This document shows, piece by piece, positions 48,801 through 62,395 of a DNA stretch of 64,000 bases. The number at the start of each line of letters is the position of its first letter. The stretch's first letter is position 1. Origin of the DNA: Motacilla alba alba (taxonomy: Eukaryota > Chordata > Aves > Passeriformes > Motacillidae); the NCBI RefSeq assembly GCF_015832195.1, contig NC_052017.1, positions 92,902,429 to 92,966,428 on the forward strand, read 5' to 3'. Below the pieces are notes generated by a model, which ran no database searches, was not told the DNA's origin, and saw nothing but the letters and a program-made list of their open reading frames with translations. A program made the position numbers and the translations under genes.

Positions 48801-51239
48801 GAACTTTCTGACCCCCCCTCTTTAGTCATAGGAAGAGAAATTCTGTATTTCTGTTAATCTGAAAGGGCTGGGTCTTTCAAGAGTATCTATATAGCCTGCT
48901 TCACTGCTGAGGCCCTCTGACACCTGGGTCTTGAGTTCAGAAGGACCAGTCACCCAGGACTGTACAGATGCTTCCAAGGTGCTTCAGAAAACCAAGAAAG
49001 TGCAGCTATAGAATTTTTTCTAGTGAGGACATGAGCACATTCAAACACAGACATGCACATGCAAGAGCAGAAGTGAAAGAAAAAGTCAAACCGAGATCAA
49101 GGTCATGCAGACATGGAGTTATTAAAGCAACGACTCATCATTTAAAATTTACTCTCAACCACTCAGAAATGGAACAAATCAAAGGAAAGTTTTGTTTGAC
49201 TAATGCAAAATCTAAACCAAACTTAATATATCACCGGGTTTCAAAAACTTATCTGACGGCACGGTGTCTACTTCTTCTGTGAGATTTACTGCTCTTCAGA
49301 GCTGAAATATGCCAAGGGGGACCTTTAGCTGGTTATGATGAATGGCTTCTCTCTACTGATTTCACTGAAGCTATGCTATATTGGTCTGATTTTTTAGTAT
49401 CTGACCTAAAGAGCTAAAAAACCTTTGAGGACATGGGCACTAAAACCTGTTTCTAAATGCAGACACTGCAACAGTTTTTCTAAGGACTCAGAAATATTAA
49501 AGAGTCAAAGTATGAAGTTTGCAAAATGTTGAGAATATTTCCAAAGATAGAAGGAACTTCCCACCTTCCCTGGCCCCAACTGAAATTCTTCTCATTGAAT
49601 TGCAGGTATATTTTTTGTGACTTATCCAGATTTCTTTTTTAAGGAAGAAGTTGCTCAGCTTATAGGACTAAATGCTGGTCTTTCCCTTTAACACTCTGTG
49701 TGGAATCATGTTACAGAGAATTAGAAACTTTCAGAATCTTTGGAAAAGGCCTCTGCCCTCTTAGCATTGAAATGACAATGATTAACATCATTATTTCAAT
49801 GATTGCCACTTTACCCAACTGACAGATACCCTAAAGATTTTCTTCCATCATATAACCACAGCTGAACACCAAAAATGCTTTCTGCTGTAGGAACAACTAT
49901 CTGAAGATCATTTTCATTTCTCCTTTTCATGTACAACTGTTTGCTCCATTCTCAGAGTAATGTTTTTTAAAAAAATGTTGGTAAAAGCAGAAATGAAAGC
50001 AATTAAAAAAAAAAGGCTATTTCAATTTGGTTAAAATGGAGACTTTTAAGGTTAACTCTACTTATGGAAAGCAGCAACAAATAGTCTCAGGGGCAGAAGA
50101 GTGAGGAAGAAAACACACTACACTTGTCCTCAGGAGTGTTACTGGCTTCTACTCAGAGGAAACATCTGCCAAAACTTGTGCCTGTCAGGGTAGAGTTAGC
50201 TTGACACAAAACCAATTCTATTAATCAATTCTTAAGGACCAGGCAGGAAAAAGTTACAGTCTGATCTTGGAGCAGTTGCTGCACCATAAAACTTCCTTGA
50301 GAATTGTTTTATATTTCTTCTGCAGTCTAAATGTTTTGATTACCAAGGCAGTGTTTTCCCATGAGGCATATCTCAAAGAGATGTGGTGCCAGGACCAAGT
50401 GGGATGAGATTATAAAATATAAGAAGCTGGAACATGAGAAGTTTGAAACTCAGCTGTGAAAATGTTTATTGGATAAATGTTTACTCTGCTGCATGTTCAT
50501 ATTTATTTTTCTTTCAAACCTTTGAGTTTCCTTACTGCTGCACTGAGACAATTAATTTTCTTTGGAAAACATGGCATGGTTAATTAAACAGGTGAGAGAA
50601 AGTAGTTTCTCAACTGTCTGGAGATTCAAAGATTCAATTGCAATTTACAAAGAATATATTACAGTTGTCAACATCATGTGAATCCTGGATTGTGTGAAAA
50701 TGATAAACACATGAATGCTGTAGGAAGTACTCCTTAGAAACCTGAAACCCTTTAGAAACTCATCAATGCCAGTCCTCTGTTGTTCCAGTGATCACAGCAC
50801 AGTGTGTTTTTCATGAACAGCTTGTGCTTCATCTTATAAATACCTAAGGATTTTGCTCCTTTTTTCTTCCTGTAGACAGGCTACTCTGAAACCTCACTAT
50901 GCTGATGGCTGGAGAATGAATTAAAAATCCCCTGGCTGTTTCTTTTTGTGCCTAAGTTGGTTTTAGCTTCTGTAGCCTGTCTTCATCTCTGATTTTTATC
51001 CTCATGACAAATTTACAAAGATAAATTTATGTTCTCTTAACTCTTCCCCTGCTAGCCAGAGCAGTGCAAACTTGGGGGCATATCTTTGTATGGAGGTGTG
51101 TGTGCTGACTTTGGTCCTGTGAGCCAGCCCTGCTTGGCCCACCCATCATGGCCAGTGCATCTTCTCTCTGGAACTCAGCCCAGCTCTGGTCTCATAGTTC
51201 CTACTCACCAGCAGGCAGCATCAGGGCCTTGAAGATGTG
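39863..51239. other. unique non-coding DNA, 11.4 kb, no gene seen
   Basis: No recognised interspersed repeat. It includes an RFX X-box-like site at 40794-40807, the longest non-repeat ORF of the window (41854-42321, plus, 155 codons, unrecognised), a 132-codon ORF at 47263-47661 in a GC-richer stretch (about 47400-47980), and an interrupted inverted repeat at 49765-49782/49787-49801. None has supporting gene structure that I can see. Confidence 0.5.
40794..40807 (+). promoter_or_regulatory. RFX X-box-like site
   Basis: GTCACCATGGAAAC matches the RFX-factor consensus GTTRCCATGGMAAC with one mismatch (third base). No gene start is visible nearby, so any role would be distal. Inferred from motif only. 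Confidence 0.35.
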
Positions 51240-52975
51240 CTGAAGAAGGAAGCTAAAAAAGACTGGCCTGGCTGAACACAGAGCTTTGGCTGAAATTCGG
51301 GGGAGAAAAACCCAGAGTTTATGAACTTTGGAAGAAGGGGCAGGCAGCAGAGTAAACATTTTCCTAAAAGATAAGGAATATTTCTATAATTACATTATCA
51401 AGAAATGGAGGGCCAAGAAGAATCTCCGTCTTTTATTGGATGCAGGGGTAAACATAGTGACAAAGGATAAGGCAAAGACTGATGAACTCAATGCCTTCTT
51501 TGCCTCAGTCTTCCACAGTAAGACCAGCTGTCATCCCAGTACCCAGCTTCCTGAGCTCTTTGGAAAACAGAGCTGTGGAGGGCAACGAAGCCCCCACAGT
51601 CCAAGGGGAAATAGTCAGTGATCGGATACACCATTGAGACACTCATATCCCTATGGAGGCAGCTGGGATCCACCCAAGGGTACTGAAGGTTTTGGAAGAA
51701 GTTCTCACTGAGACACTTTCCATGACTTACCAGCACTCCTGGCTAACTGGGGAGGTACGAGTTGACTAAGGGTTAGCAAATGCAATGCCCACCTACAAGA
51801 AGGGCTGAAAGGAGAATTTGGGGAACTACAGGCCTGTCAGCCTGACCTTGGTGCCAGGGAAGGTCATGGATCAGCTCATCTTAGGTGTCATCATGTGACA
51901 TGTGCAGGACTCTCAGGGGATCAGGCCCAGCAAGGCTTTATGAAAGGCAGATCCTGCTGGACCAATCTGATCTCCCTCTATGACAAATTGACCCTTCAGA
52001 GAAGCTGTGGGTTTTTTCTACTTGGTCTGTAGTAAAGCCTTTGACCCTGTCTCCCACAGCATTCTCCTGGAGAAGCAGGCTGCTTTTGTCCTGGACAGGT
52101 GCAGTTTTTGCTGGATAGAAAACTTTCTGGATGGCTGGGCCAGAGAGAGATGGTGAATGGAATTACATCCAACTGGCAGCAGTCAGAAGTGGTGCTCTCC
52201 TGGGCTAAGTATTGGGATGAGTCCTGTTTAATCTCATCAATGATTTGGACAAGGGGATTGAATGTATTCTCAGTAAGTAAGAGGACACCAAGTTGGATGG
52301 AGTGTTGATCTGCTGGAGGGCAGGAAGGCTCTGCAGAGGGATCTGGACAGGCTGGATCAATGGGTTGGGGCCATTTTGGGAGGTTCAACAAGGCCAAGTG
52401 CTCCTGCTCTTGGGTCATGAAAAACCCCAGGCAGCACTACAGGCTGGGGGCAGAGTGGCTGGAGAGCTGCTGGTGGAAAAGGACCTGGGAGTGCTGACAA
52501 TGGCTGAGCAAGAGCCAGTGTGTGCCCAGGTGGCCAAGGAGGCCAATGGCTTCCTGGCCTGTGTGGCCACCTCAGGACCAGAGGAAGGATCATCCCCCTG
52601 TACTTGGCACTGCTGAGGCCACACCTCAAACCCTGTGTTCACTTTTGGGTCCCTCAGGACAACAAAGACATTGAGGTGTTGGAGGGAGACCAGAGAAGGG
52701 CAACAGAGCTAGTGAAGGGTCTGGAGAATAAGTCCTATGAGGAATGGCTGAGGAAGATGGGGTTGCTTAGCCTGGAGAAAAGCAGGCTCAGGGGAGACCT
52801 TATCCCTCCTTACAAACACATGAAAGGAGGTTGTGACCAGGTGGAGGTCAGTCTCTCATCCTAGGTAACAAGGAATAAGATGAGAGGAAATGCCTTCAAG
52901 TTGCACAAGGGAAGGCTTAGATTGGATATTAGGAAAAGTTTCTTCACTGAAAGAGTTGTCAAACTTTTGCACAAG
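51240..52975 (+). mobile_element. CR1 LINE, about 1.7 kb, truncated at both ends
   Basis: The largest CR1 here. It starts in the linker between endonuclease and reverse transcriptase of ORF2 and runs through the reverse-transcriptase domain to the C-terminal region. Matching blocks include AACTACAGGCCTGTCAGCCT, AGGGATCTGGACAGGCTGGA and AGATTGGATATTAGGAAAAG. Homology ends near 52975, after TTCACTGAAAGAGTTGTCAA, so the 3' UTR and octamer tail are missing. This is unusual for CR1, which normally loses the 5' end, and implies a later deletion or rearrangement. It belongs to a different subfamily from the 16-kb copy, judged by its more GC-rich ORF2 text. Confidence 0.92.
51328..52864 (+). pseudogene. 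CR1 ORF2 (reverse transcriptase) pseudogene
   Basis: Open pieces lie in three frames: 51328-51621 (linker, including LNAFFASVFHSKTSCHPST), 52293-52616 and 52520-52864 (C-terminal, including [20 protein letters not shown]). Stops and frameshifts separate them, and 51622-52290 has no intact frame. The catalytic region is damaged: where the consensus encodes FADDTK (TTTGCAGATGACACC), the sequence at about 52277-52290 reads AGTAAGAGGACACC, so both active-site aspartates are lost. It cannot encode active transcriptase. In a working element the protein carries out target-primed reverse transcription at a nicked chromosomal site. Confidence 0.88.
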
Positions 52976-54562
52976 ATGCACAGGAATGATTATAAGATTC
53001 TAACCCCAAGCCCTTGTAAAAACAGCTCGCAAAAATAGCACTTTGACAGTGAACTTGAGCCTGTATTTTCTAGAAGATAAATCTAGAATATGGTACAGAA
53101 ATTGCCTGATGGGGCCATATCAATGAGTTTAAGCTCTCCAAGTCAGACTGTTACTTCCTCTGTTTTTGCCTTAAATGTAGAATCATGTGGCCTTGATCAG
53201 TGGCTTTTTGGTGCTGCTGTGATCTAAGAGTCAAGTATTAATAGCTTCAAACAGCAGGGAGTTTTCAACCACACTGTACTATCTGTTGTACTAAGAAAGG
53301 CCAGTGCAGTAAGCTTCATTTGTGTCAGGAGGGGCTTTAGATGATTGAAAAGGCACTGATCTGGGCTGGGAATGAGATGAGGATACTCTGGCAGTGAGCT
53401 GTACTTAGTGGTAAGATGTACTCCTCTTTACCTCTCATTACTGACTCCAGACTTTCTTTCGTTTTCTACACAGAAAGATCAAGCAACTATGTAAATTCTT
53501 TATGTTTAATGCCTGTTTTATTTTACTGTTTTTAATGTGTTATCAGTAAACAAGGACTACTCTTTGGCCAACTATTATGTTTTGTCTAGGGTTACTTAAG
53601 TCTCAGTTATTTGTGGAATGCTCCTATATTCCTTTGGGCAGTCAGTGCATGACTCACAATTATCTAATATCTTTTTGGGAAAAAATATCTCAGATTGCTT
53701 TTATGCATCTTTTACATAGCTGTTAAATATTATAGGACATACATACTCACTTCAACACCACCACATCTGCAATTGTGGTTGAAAGTAAGAGATTCTCTCT
53801 ATAGCAACCAGTGCATGTTCAGGGTTTTTTTTAAAATACCAGACCCAGATTTTGTTCTCAGATCCTCAGTAGTTTTGGGTTTTTTCTGATTTTCTTTTTT
53901 TCTTGAGAGTGAATGAAGTCCTGATACTTTTCCACTACACGTGTCTCAATCTTATTTTGGCAGCTTTCTGAAACAAATGGTTTGCTGACTTTTCTCTAAA
54001 TCAAAAATGTATTAATGGATCTTCAGAGGGGGATGTGCTTTGAATGAATCTGGACAGAATTAGTGACGATGAAATGTTTACTGCAGTATGTCCTTTCTGC
54101 AAAGCCTTTAGAACTAATTCCAAATGCATACATGACTGCGGACTTTTAATTGGATAATTCTTGCCTGTTGACATTCTTCCAGCTTCATCCTGTAAGGCGA
54201 TGTGTGTCAAGATTTCAGAGTCACTTGCATATCTGTGTATCCCTATTTTTCATCCGTATGTGTAAACAACTATTTGCCCATGCAAAATGGGTCCTTAGAT
54301 GTGCAAATACTTGATCTTCTTGCATAAATATTTTTTGTAAGCAGATCTGTTTACAAGAATGACTACATAAAATACAGATATGTTTGAAATTAAAAGAAAT
54401 ACAATTAGGTGCAGGTCTATTTACATGAGTGACTACATACACACACAAAAAAAAGCAGGGCCTTTAACTGGGCTTGGGGACTTCTGTCTCGTACCACTGT
54501 CTTTCTTTTTGTCTGTGAATCTAACTCACTAATAGAGTAGTTTTAGCCGTAAGCCCAGCAAA

Positions 54563-54599
54563 TGCACTGATAAAACATCTGTGCACTGATAAAACATCT
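54563..54599 (+). repeat. 18-bp tandem direct repeat
   Basis: TGCACTGATAAAACATCT occurs twice with one base between the copies. A recent local duplication is the simplest reading. Confidence 0.9.
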
Positions 54600-57500
54600 A
54601 AAGCTTAAGCAAGGTTAAGCACATCAGTCAGTGCTTTTCTGAATTGGACCAGTATTTAGATCCAGAGCTCCATGTTTTTCCATGCCTCCTGATTTCCTGT
54701 GCTACAGGAGAACCAAATTTCAATGGAAATAGTTTATAAAGGATGCAGCATTAGGTGTTGTCAGGGAGAATCCCATTTATTGATATATTTCATAGCCAGA
54801 TTCCTTATGCAGTCAAAGTTCATCTGAGGAAGGGCTGAGAAATTCAAACACATGCCATGCACTGTATCTAGCATTTCCATAGTTATGGAGGAAATGGTGA
54901 TCCTATTGATCTGCACATTAGCTTGCAGTTCTCCAAAAATGAAGTCTGTGACATTTACTTCTCCAGAAAAATTTGTTCATTGGCCTTTGCATGTTATTTG
55001 ACAGCACAAATACTAATGTTTAATATAACTGACCAGCCCATTAAGTGGGAATCACATTACTCACAAATCAATGTTCAGCTGGTGGTCCAGGGTCTGAAGA
55101 ACCTGAAGAACATTTGTCCTCATTTCAAACTGGGATAGATAGTTATGGTGGAGCAATATTGCCAATGATTAGTTCTTCTGGTCAAAGCCCAGCCCTGAGC
55201 AGGGGGCTGAGAAATCATGTTTCCCTGGTGTTAAGGGGTCAGAAGGGAACTTGCACTCCTTGAAAAATGATCTTTCCCATAGGTTAGGAGTGCACAAGAC
55301 AATTGCTCTCTTCTAGAAGTCTTTGGGAAATAGGGGAAGTGTGCAGCATGAAGAAAGGAGAGTCTCCGAGTCCCTGTGACTACTTCAGTTGGCTTTCAGG
55401 TACGGCATAAAAAGGGCAGGGCAAACCTCTGTCTTCTGTGATCCACACTGTGGTTCTGTTCCAGGCTTTGTGCTTCCCATCCCCCACTCCTCTTAGTATT
55501 ATCATTAGAAGATGAATGTGGAAATTCAAGATCTTGGCCCTGGAACCTGCAGTTTGTTTCCTGTACTGGACCAGGCAGGGCTGAAGATATTTCACAAAGG
55601 TAGAAAGAACCAAGAACACCCGACTGGTTTTATAATTTGTGATGATGATTTTAATGGCACTTAAAATTAGAAGTATCATGACACAATTCCATAAGAAAAA
55701 CACAATACTTCTGGTTAGAAATATTCTGATTTTCCATGTACATGACACTTTGTACCTATTTTTATACCAAATTTTCTCCTTTGCCCCATCCTCCATATTT
55801 TTGCTGATTCATGTGTGATTACCACTAACTTAATACTAGATAGATTAATTTATTTGTACTTCTGGTATATAATTTTCATCTCATTTATAAATATGTATAG
55901 TATGCTCAGCCTTTTAAAAGTATAACTTTTTCTACAACTTTAATTAGATTTGGTTTCTTTTGCAAATATTTTGTTAGTATTTTCTTTAAGTTTAGTTCTG
56001 ACTTGGCAAAACATCTGTGCATTTAGCCCAGTTTTTAAAAAAACATGCAAATTTTTCTGTGCTAAATGGTTTAATTCCCTGTATGCTCCCAAAATACCAC
56101 TTAGTGAAAACCATCCACCAAGACAAAGTCTGTTATTTAGCAGCAGGGCCCAAGATGGCAAAGATCAGCTTCCATGTGGACAGAGCCTTCGGATCAAACA
56201 GGAGGAACGGGCTAAGAGATTGTATGACTGTGAACAGATGAAATCATGTGATGGGCTTTATTGCTGGTGAAATCTGTTTCCACTTGCTGCCACCCACTAA
56301 TTTGACAATAGATTGCATCATGTGGTTGCAACAACTGAGATGACTAGCAACCATTTTTAAATGCTTTCCTTAAAGGGGAAAACACCCTACTAAAGCAGCG
56401 GAACAGAGAGGCAGTGTTGTGAGCACATTTTAAATTTTGGATAAATGCAGTTATGTTCGCTGCAGTATATTAAATTTAAGATTACCCAAGCATTTGGCGA
56501 GGAGCTACGTATTAGTCAAAATTTGTTTATTTAGGGATTTTTCTTACTGGACAAAAACAGCTAGGAGGTTTGTTAACATTAATTTAGCTGATACTAGAAT
56601 TGCAATTACCACCTAAGTGCTGTACGGGATACACACAACATTTTTCAAAGCAGAAAAATAAATAATAATGAACCCTTAGCTTAAAAATGCAATTCTCTCT
56701 GTGTTCTTTTCTCGTAAAGAAAAATCTACATTTCAAAGGAATATTTTCTTACATATGGAAATGCTTATTTTCTAGCTACTGAAGATCTGCCAGGAAATAT
56801 TAGAGAATATCATGTTCAGAGTTTTAGAAGGCAAATTGCTTCTGCATACGCTGTATCTAGCAGACAGCTTTATGGTGCTCTTTACCTGTCTGTCATAACA
56901 CCATCCGTTTTTCCAAAGTACCTGAAGCCTTTGAAAGTTAAGGAGTGTAGCAGTATACCTTCACATGACACATGTATTTAGCAATGCTAATCTGGTTAGC
57001 AAGTAAATACAAACTGCAGTTGTACGTGCTTTAAACCCAATTATTAAATGTTCCTTGATGGAGGACAAAAACAACTTTGAAAGTAAAAACTGGCTTCAGA
57101 GTAAGAAGATGAATTTTAAAGAGCACTAATCAAAGCACACTTATCATGGCTGTGCACCTTTAAAAATGAGTTTCAGATGGACTTTATTGTCTTAATTTAT
57201 ATCTTAGGGAAGCAAGGAGAGCCACCTTAGCTGTGGAAGATTTGGCTTTTTAGATATAAACACTGACTTTAAAACATCTCAGCAGCGTTTTCAGATTGTC
57301 ACAGTGAGCAGAAACATCCATGTTGTCAGCCAGATGGGAAATTTCATATGCGTTTCTTAAACCAGTTAATTTTCTTCTTCAGTGCAGAAAAGCCAAGAGC
57401 TAATGCTGAGGTCTGGGACATACTTTCAATTGCTTTTTGTGTCAAATTCCATGCACCCAGAAAGACTTACTCTTTTATTTCTTTGTTTGGTTTTATTTTA

Positions 57501-60500
57501 GGGAGAAACCAGTGCATTTCTGGATGTTTATTCTCAATCTGCCTTGAACCATTCTAGTATTCTGACCGAAAAAAAATTCTTTGAAACTGTCAGAATAATT
57601 TGAAAAACTGATTCAGAAATAAAAACGGAGTTCTCCTTCTCCTTAGATTCCATATTGAGACAAATTTTAACTGCTTGAGTGAGAGCTGCAGAAATGCCCT
57701 GTGGCTCTTGAGGAAGTTTTCATCATCACTGCATTTGCCACTTATTTTGTGTTCCCCTTGTTTAACAAATCACACAAGAAAAATGTTCTTGTACCTCTGT
57801 CTGCTTGGTTTCTTTCCTTACCAGTACATTTTTTTACTTGCTTTTTCTCCACTCCACATTACAGAGTCAAGATCAGTTTTATTTATTGGGTCAGCATAAT
57901 GCAAATAAATCTCTGCTGTTGGTTACTTGCAAGAGAGCAAGCCCAGCCCCCCTGCCCCTGCATCTGCTAACCAGGGAGGGGCAGCCACCCTGGGGAGATC
58001 TCCTGAAGGCAGCCATGGCCCAGGGCAGCTTTTCAGAGAAGGAGAAAAATTAATTCAAACCCAAAGCTTTTTGAGGAGATGGTTCTTGCAGGCAGGGGTG
58101 AGGAGTCAAGAGAAGCACCGAGTGGGATTTGAAAATGAAGCACGTAGAAACTGTGCTCCTTGGGAGTGCAACCATTGTAATGCACTTGGTGTTCACACTT
58201 AAATTTTAAAAGCAGATTTTAGCAAAGTTCAGAACAACAACATTTCCTGATACTTAATAGTTGTGAAAGCACATTTTTGAAAAGCAACAATAGAGAAAGA
58301 CCATCACAGGTTCGGAAATTGTGAGAAAACCTTTAAAACATCTAGGTTTTGTTTTTTAATCAATACAACCAAAAATCCTGCCTGGAACATCAAAGAAAAA
58401 TAAGGCCCCCTTCCCTAACTGCTGTTTCTACATGATGTCATGAGTGGGTTTTGAGAAAATGAAATGAAATTGCAAGGGCAAAGAAAACAAAGGATTTCCT
58501 ACTCCACATGAAATTGCTTGTGTTCGCAAAGAGGAATTGTGGTCACCTTACAGAAATGCCACCACAGCAGATGCATTTAAGAAATGGTTGACAGCTTGGT
58601 GATACCTTTACCTGCAGTGCACCACACTGTGTGCTTCCACAATGCTACCAGTTTTGATGGTAAATGATTAGTAGGCGTGGAATTCAAAGCAATACCAGCA
58701 TTAACCTCACTCAGCTTGGCATCCAGACAATGGAGGAGAATAAGGTGTAGGTTTCAGTCTGGTAAAAGACCCATGGAAAACTAGGGAACAAAATGACATG
58801 CTAACCCCCTTTTAATGAATATAGTGTTCAACTGACTGTTACAGAAATAAAGGGTTTTCATATTCTCTCATGAGATCTCTCTGCACCACAAGCTGTTAAA
58901 CAGCACAGCTGACCAAGAGATGAGTGTGATTCAGTTTTATTATGGGTGGGCTAGCCATCAAAAGATGCAACAGATCTTTTCAGTTCACAGAGGGATAAAA
59001 TTACCTATATGCTTATGCAACCTCTATTCAAATCTCCTGTGAGCCAGCAGAACTTCCACTCACGCTTATAAAGTTAGACACGTGTAGAAGGATCTTTAGG
59101 ATCAGAACCTAAAGTTTGCCCCAGTTCCTAAGCTGGAAATAATATGAATTCTATCCCAAGCAACTTGCAAGGAATGTAAGTGGTTTTGAATAAAAAAAAA
59201 AGGTAAGCATGAAAGAAAGTCAGTTGTGTCTTCAAATCACCAGAAAAATTCTTGCAAGAGAAATTTGGAGATTCTTTTGCAGTGTAAAAATATATTACCT
59301 TTATTCACCATCACTTATTTCTCATGATGAATGCAGCAATCTGAACCTCATGCCCATTTTTTTGCTAAGTTTTTCATCCTTTGCAGGCCCTTACACTCAA
59401 CAGTCCTCTGAGATTCAGCACTATTGCTACAGTAGTTCAAGGATGTGTCTAGAGCCTAAAAATGTTCGATCTCTACTGGAATTTGCATATAACCTTGTTG
59501 ATTGTGTCTCTTATCAAAAGTTTATTCACTTTTTAACTTTGTAGTTGGTTTGCCTGACTTCTGCCTTTTTGGTGTGCATGTGATCCTTCTGACATGTCAG
59601 GTGCTGCAGCCTTTCCCTCCCACTGACTCTGCTCCCATGGGGAGCTCTGGCAAGTATTCCTTGGCACCATGAGGAAACCTTGTTCTTAGGAAGAACTGCA
59701 GGGCCTTTGGGTCAGGTCCCAGAAATTCTTTCATTCAGATTCCTAATTCAACCAGATCTGAAACCCTACACACATGAACTGTACCCTTCCTCAGGAAAGG
59801 ATTGGTGGAACCTTTTTGGTTTTGGAGACAGAGACTCTGGTCCCCTTGCCCATGTGGCGCTGACAAAAAGAGGGGGTCCAGGCAGAAGCTGGCATCCAGC
59901 AGCTGCTCCGGTGCCCAGCTGCATGGGAGTGAGGGGCCCTTCTGAGGTGCTGAGAAGAGCCCCATGCAAGAGGTACAAATATGGGACCATCATCTAAGGG
60001 TGGGATTTTGAGCTGTGGAAAGCAGCGCTCCCAGCGCTGGGTACTGCACCCAGCCCAGCTTCCTTGTCTAAAAGCAGCCCAACAAGGCTCAGGTGCCAGT
60101 GCAGAGGCAGTGAGGTGAGGAAGGGAGGAAAGTTGCAGCTCTTCTCAGTCGTTGCCAATCTGTTTGGTTTGAGGAAAAAGTACAGAAAAAGTTGACATCA
60201 CTGAGATACACGAGACCTTTAAGACAGCTTTACTTCAGGGAACTGAAAGGACTGAAAGTCACTGACTGATTCAGTGAACTGTCCTGAGGTAAGAATTTAA
60301 GAGATACTTTGATTTTTTTTGTTTTTTTCATTTCACCTTTTGAGCAACTAGACAGAAATGGCACTGATGAATCATTAGGGTATTTCTCTCATTAATCTGA
60401 GAAGCTGCATGACTTATTGAAAAGTCAAAAAAAGGCATTTTATCTTTGTCAGTGCCTACAGATGTTTAGATACTGTTGCAGTGCTAACCATTGCTCTTAA

Positions 60501-62395
60501 GGTCTCAGCCTCTGTATAAAAGACTCTCACTTCTGACTCATAAGGACCTGGACTGTAATGAGAAATGATTCTCTCTGCTGAGGAGAGGCAGTAGAAGCAA
60601 GTATGGTGGCCAGAAAAAAAGATCATGGAAATTACATGACTGGGTTAGATGTTAAGTGGGCTCTAAAGGTTTAAGCTTATGGCTGCTGATTGTTGTTTAA
60701 CAAAATGGTTATGAGCGTTTATAAAGACACAAATGCCATCAGGTGGAAGAAGAAGGATTTAGGAAATATAAGCACAAAGGCACTTGCCCAGACCTCGCAT
60801 CCTGTGTGAATGGTGGCAGTGAGAAGAACTGGACAGCAGGAGATGCTTTCCTAATGTGTAGAATGTGACCAATAATAACTGTTAAGAACTTTTATTAATC
60901 TTACTGAGGAGCTGCATTTTCACAGAACTGTTCTTTATTTTCTTCTTCTTGTTAATTTTATTTCTTGCTTCTTATTTCTCAGTTTTAAGGGGAAAAAACC
61001 CACCTTGTCTACATACCAAAGTGAAACTCCATTTTTCAACAAACTAATTTTTTTAAAATGGCAAAATTCTGATTGTTCTGATCTGCATCAGAGATCATTG
61101 TAATTATTCCTAGTACTCCTTATCATTCACTGGTCATGCATGAAAGGGACAATTTTACATTTTATGCCATCATTCTCAGCAGAAAGTATAAGATGCTGAA
61201 GCCTGGAAGATACTAGGAATAAGAAAGTGTCCACAAAAGATAATGACTGATGAACATCATCCTTTGCAAACTTAATATTCATAGTATTTTGAAGGAGTTC
61301 ATCTTGCTTCAGAGAAGCTGGATAACATTTGTTCATTTACTGATGGTATAATTCTTCCCTTCAAATCTCATGAATTTCAAACCTTGAGTACCATGTGGGC
61401 TTGAAAAGCATCATCAAATACATTTGCAGTGGTAGTTCATCTTCTTCCTTACATGTTTGCTTTGACATTTTTCAGTGTATCCTTAAGGGTCTGGATAGTG
61501 GGTTTTGTGGTTTTTTTTATTTTACTGATTTGGGTAAATCAAGTTCAAATTGCTGCACATGGATGATTCCTCTGAGCTCACAAAGATGGAAACCACACTG
61601 GGGCTTTCAGAGCCAAACTATCGTGACTATCCCAAACCTTCAAGCTGGAAAGTACAACCAGTGAAATTCTGCAAAAGCAAGACTGTAATTGTAGTGTTTT
61701 TAATGAAAAACTGCTTGTAGAGGGGCAGGTAATGTCTACACAAGAGTGTCTACACAAGTGTGCTAGCAGTGGCCTTGTACTGTTGGAAGAACTGGTCTAA
61801 CCTGACTAACAGAAGTTCGGGATTTTATCTGACTTCAAAATTAGGTGTGGATGCATAAGTAGGATGATCTATAGAATTCTGTAGTATAAACAAAACAAAA
61901 CAAAAATCTCAATTCTGTGTCTGCGAGATCGTGTTCCTATAAAATAACCACATTTACCTGTAATTGAGATTATCACACTGAAAGGTATGATTTGTTCAGA
62001 GAGCACTATAATGGGCCTGGATAGGTACCATCATAAACAGACACTTACTTTTTAAAACTTTTTTTTTTTAATACTGATAAATAATGGCTGCTCAGTTCAC
62101 TGTTTCCAGCAGCTCACAACAGCTGGCATTGCTTCAATTATAGTGAGCAGGACTTCCTTTCTGTTGGCAAAAGAGCTGTCATGTTTTTCTATAAAGAAAA
62201 AGAAGATGGGTAAGATGTGATTGTTATTTGCAAGACTGTGAGAAAGGGCAAGTGACCAACCTTGAGATGGTACAGACCCCACTCTTACCATTTATAAGGT
62301 TGCCTGCACAAAGCCTTGCTCAAATCAATGGGCCTGAAAAAGGAGCAAAATCACTGCAAGTCTGGTTACATTTTGGGCTCTGTTGATTAAGAGAG

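Noticed and set aside
55380..55796. 138-codon ORF, minus strand with a hydrophobic stretch
   Set aside because: The hydrophobic run (FFLWNCVMILLILSAI) is what T/A-rich DNA often encodes; no family similarity or splice context seen.
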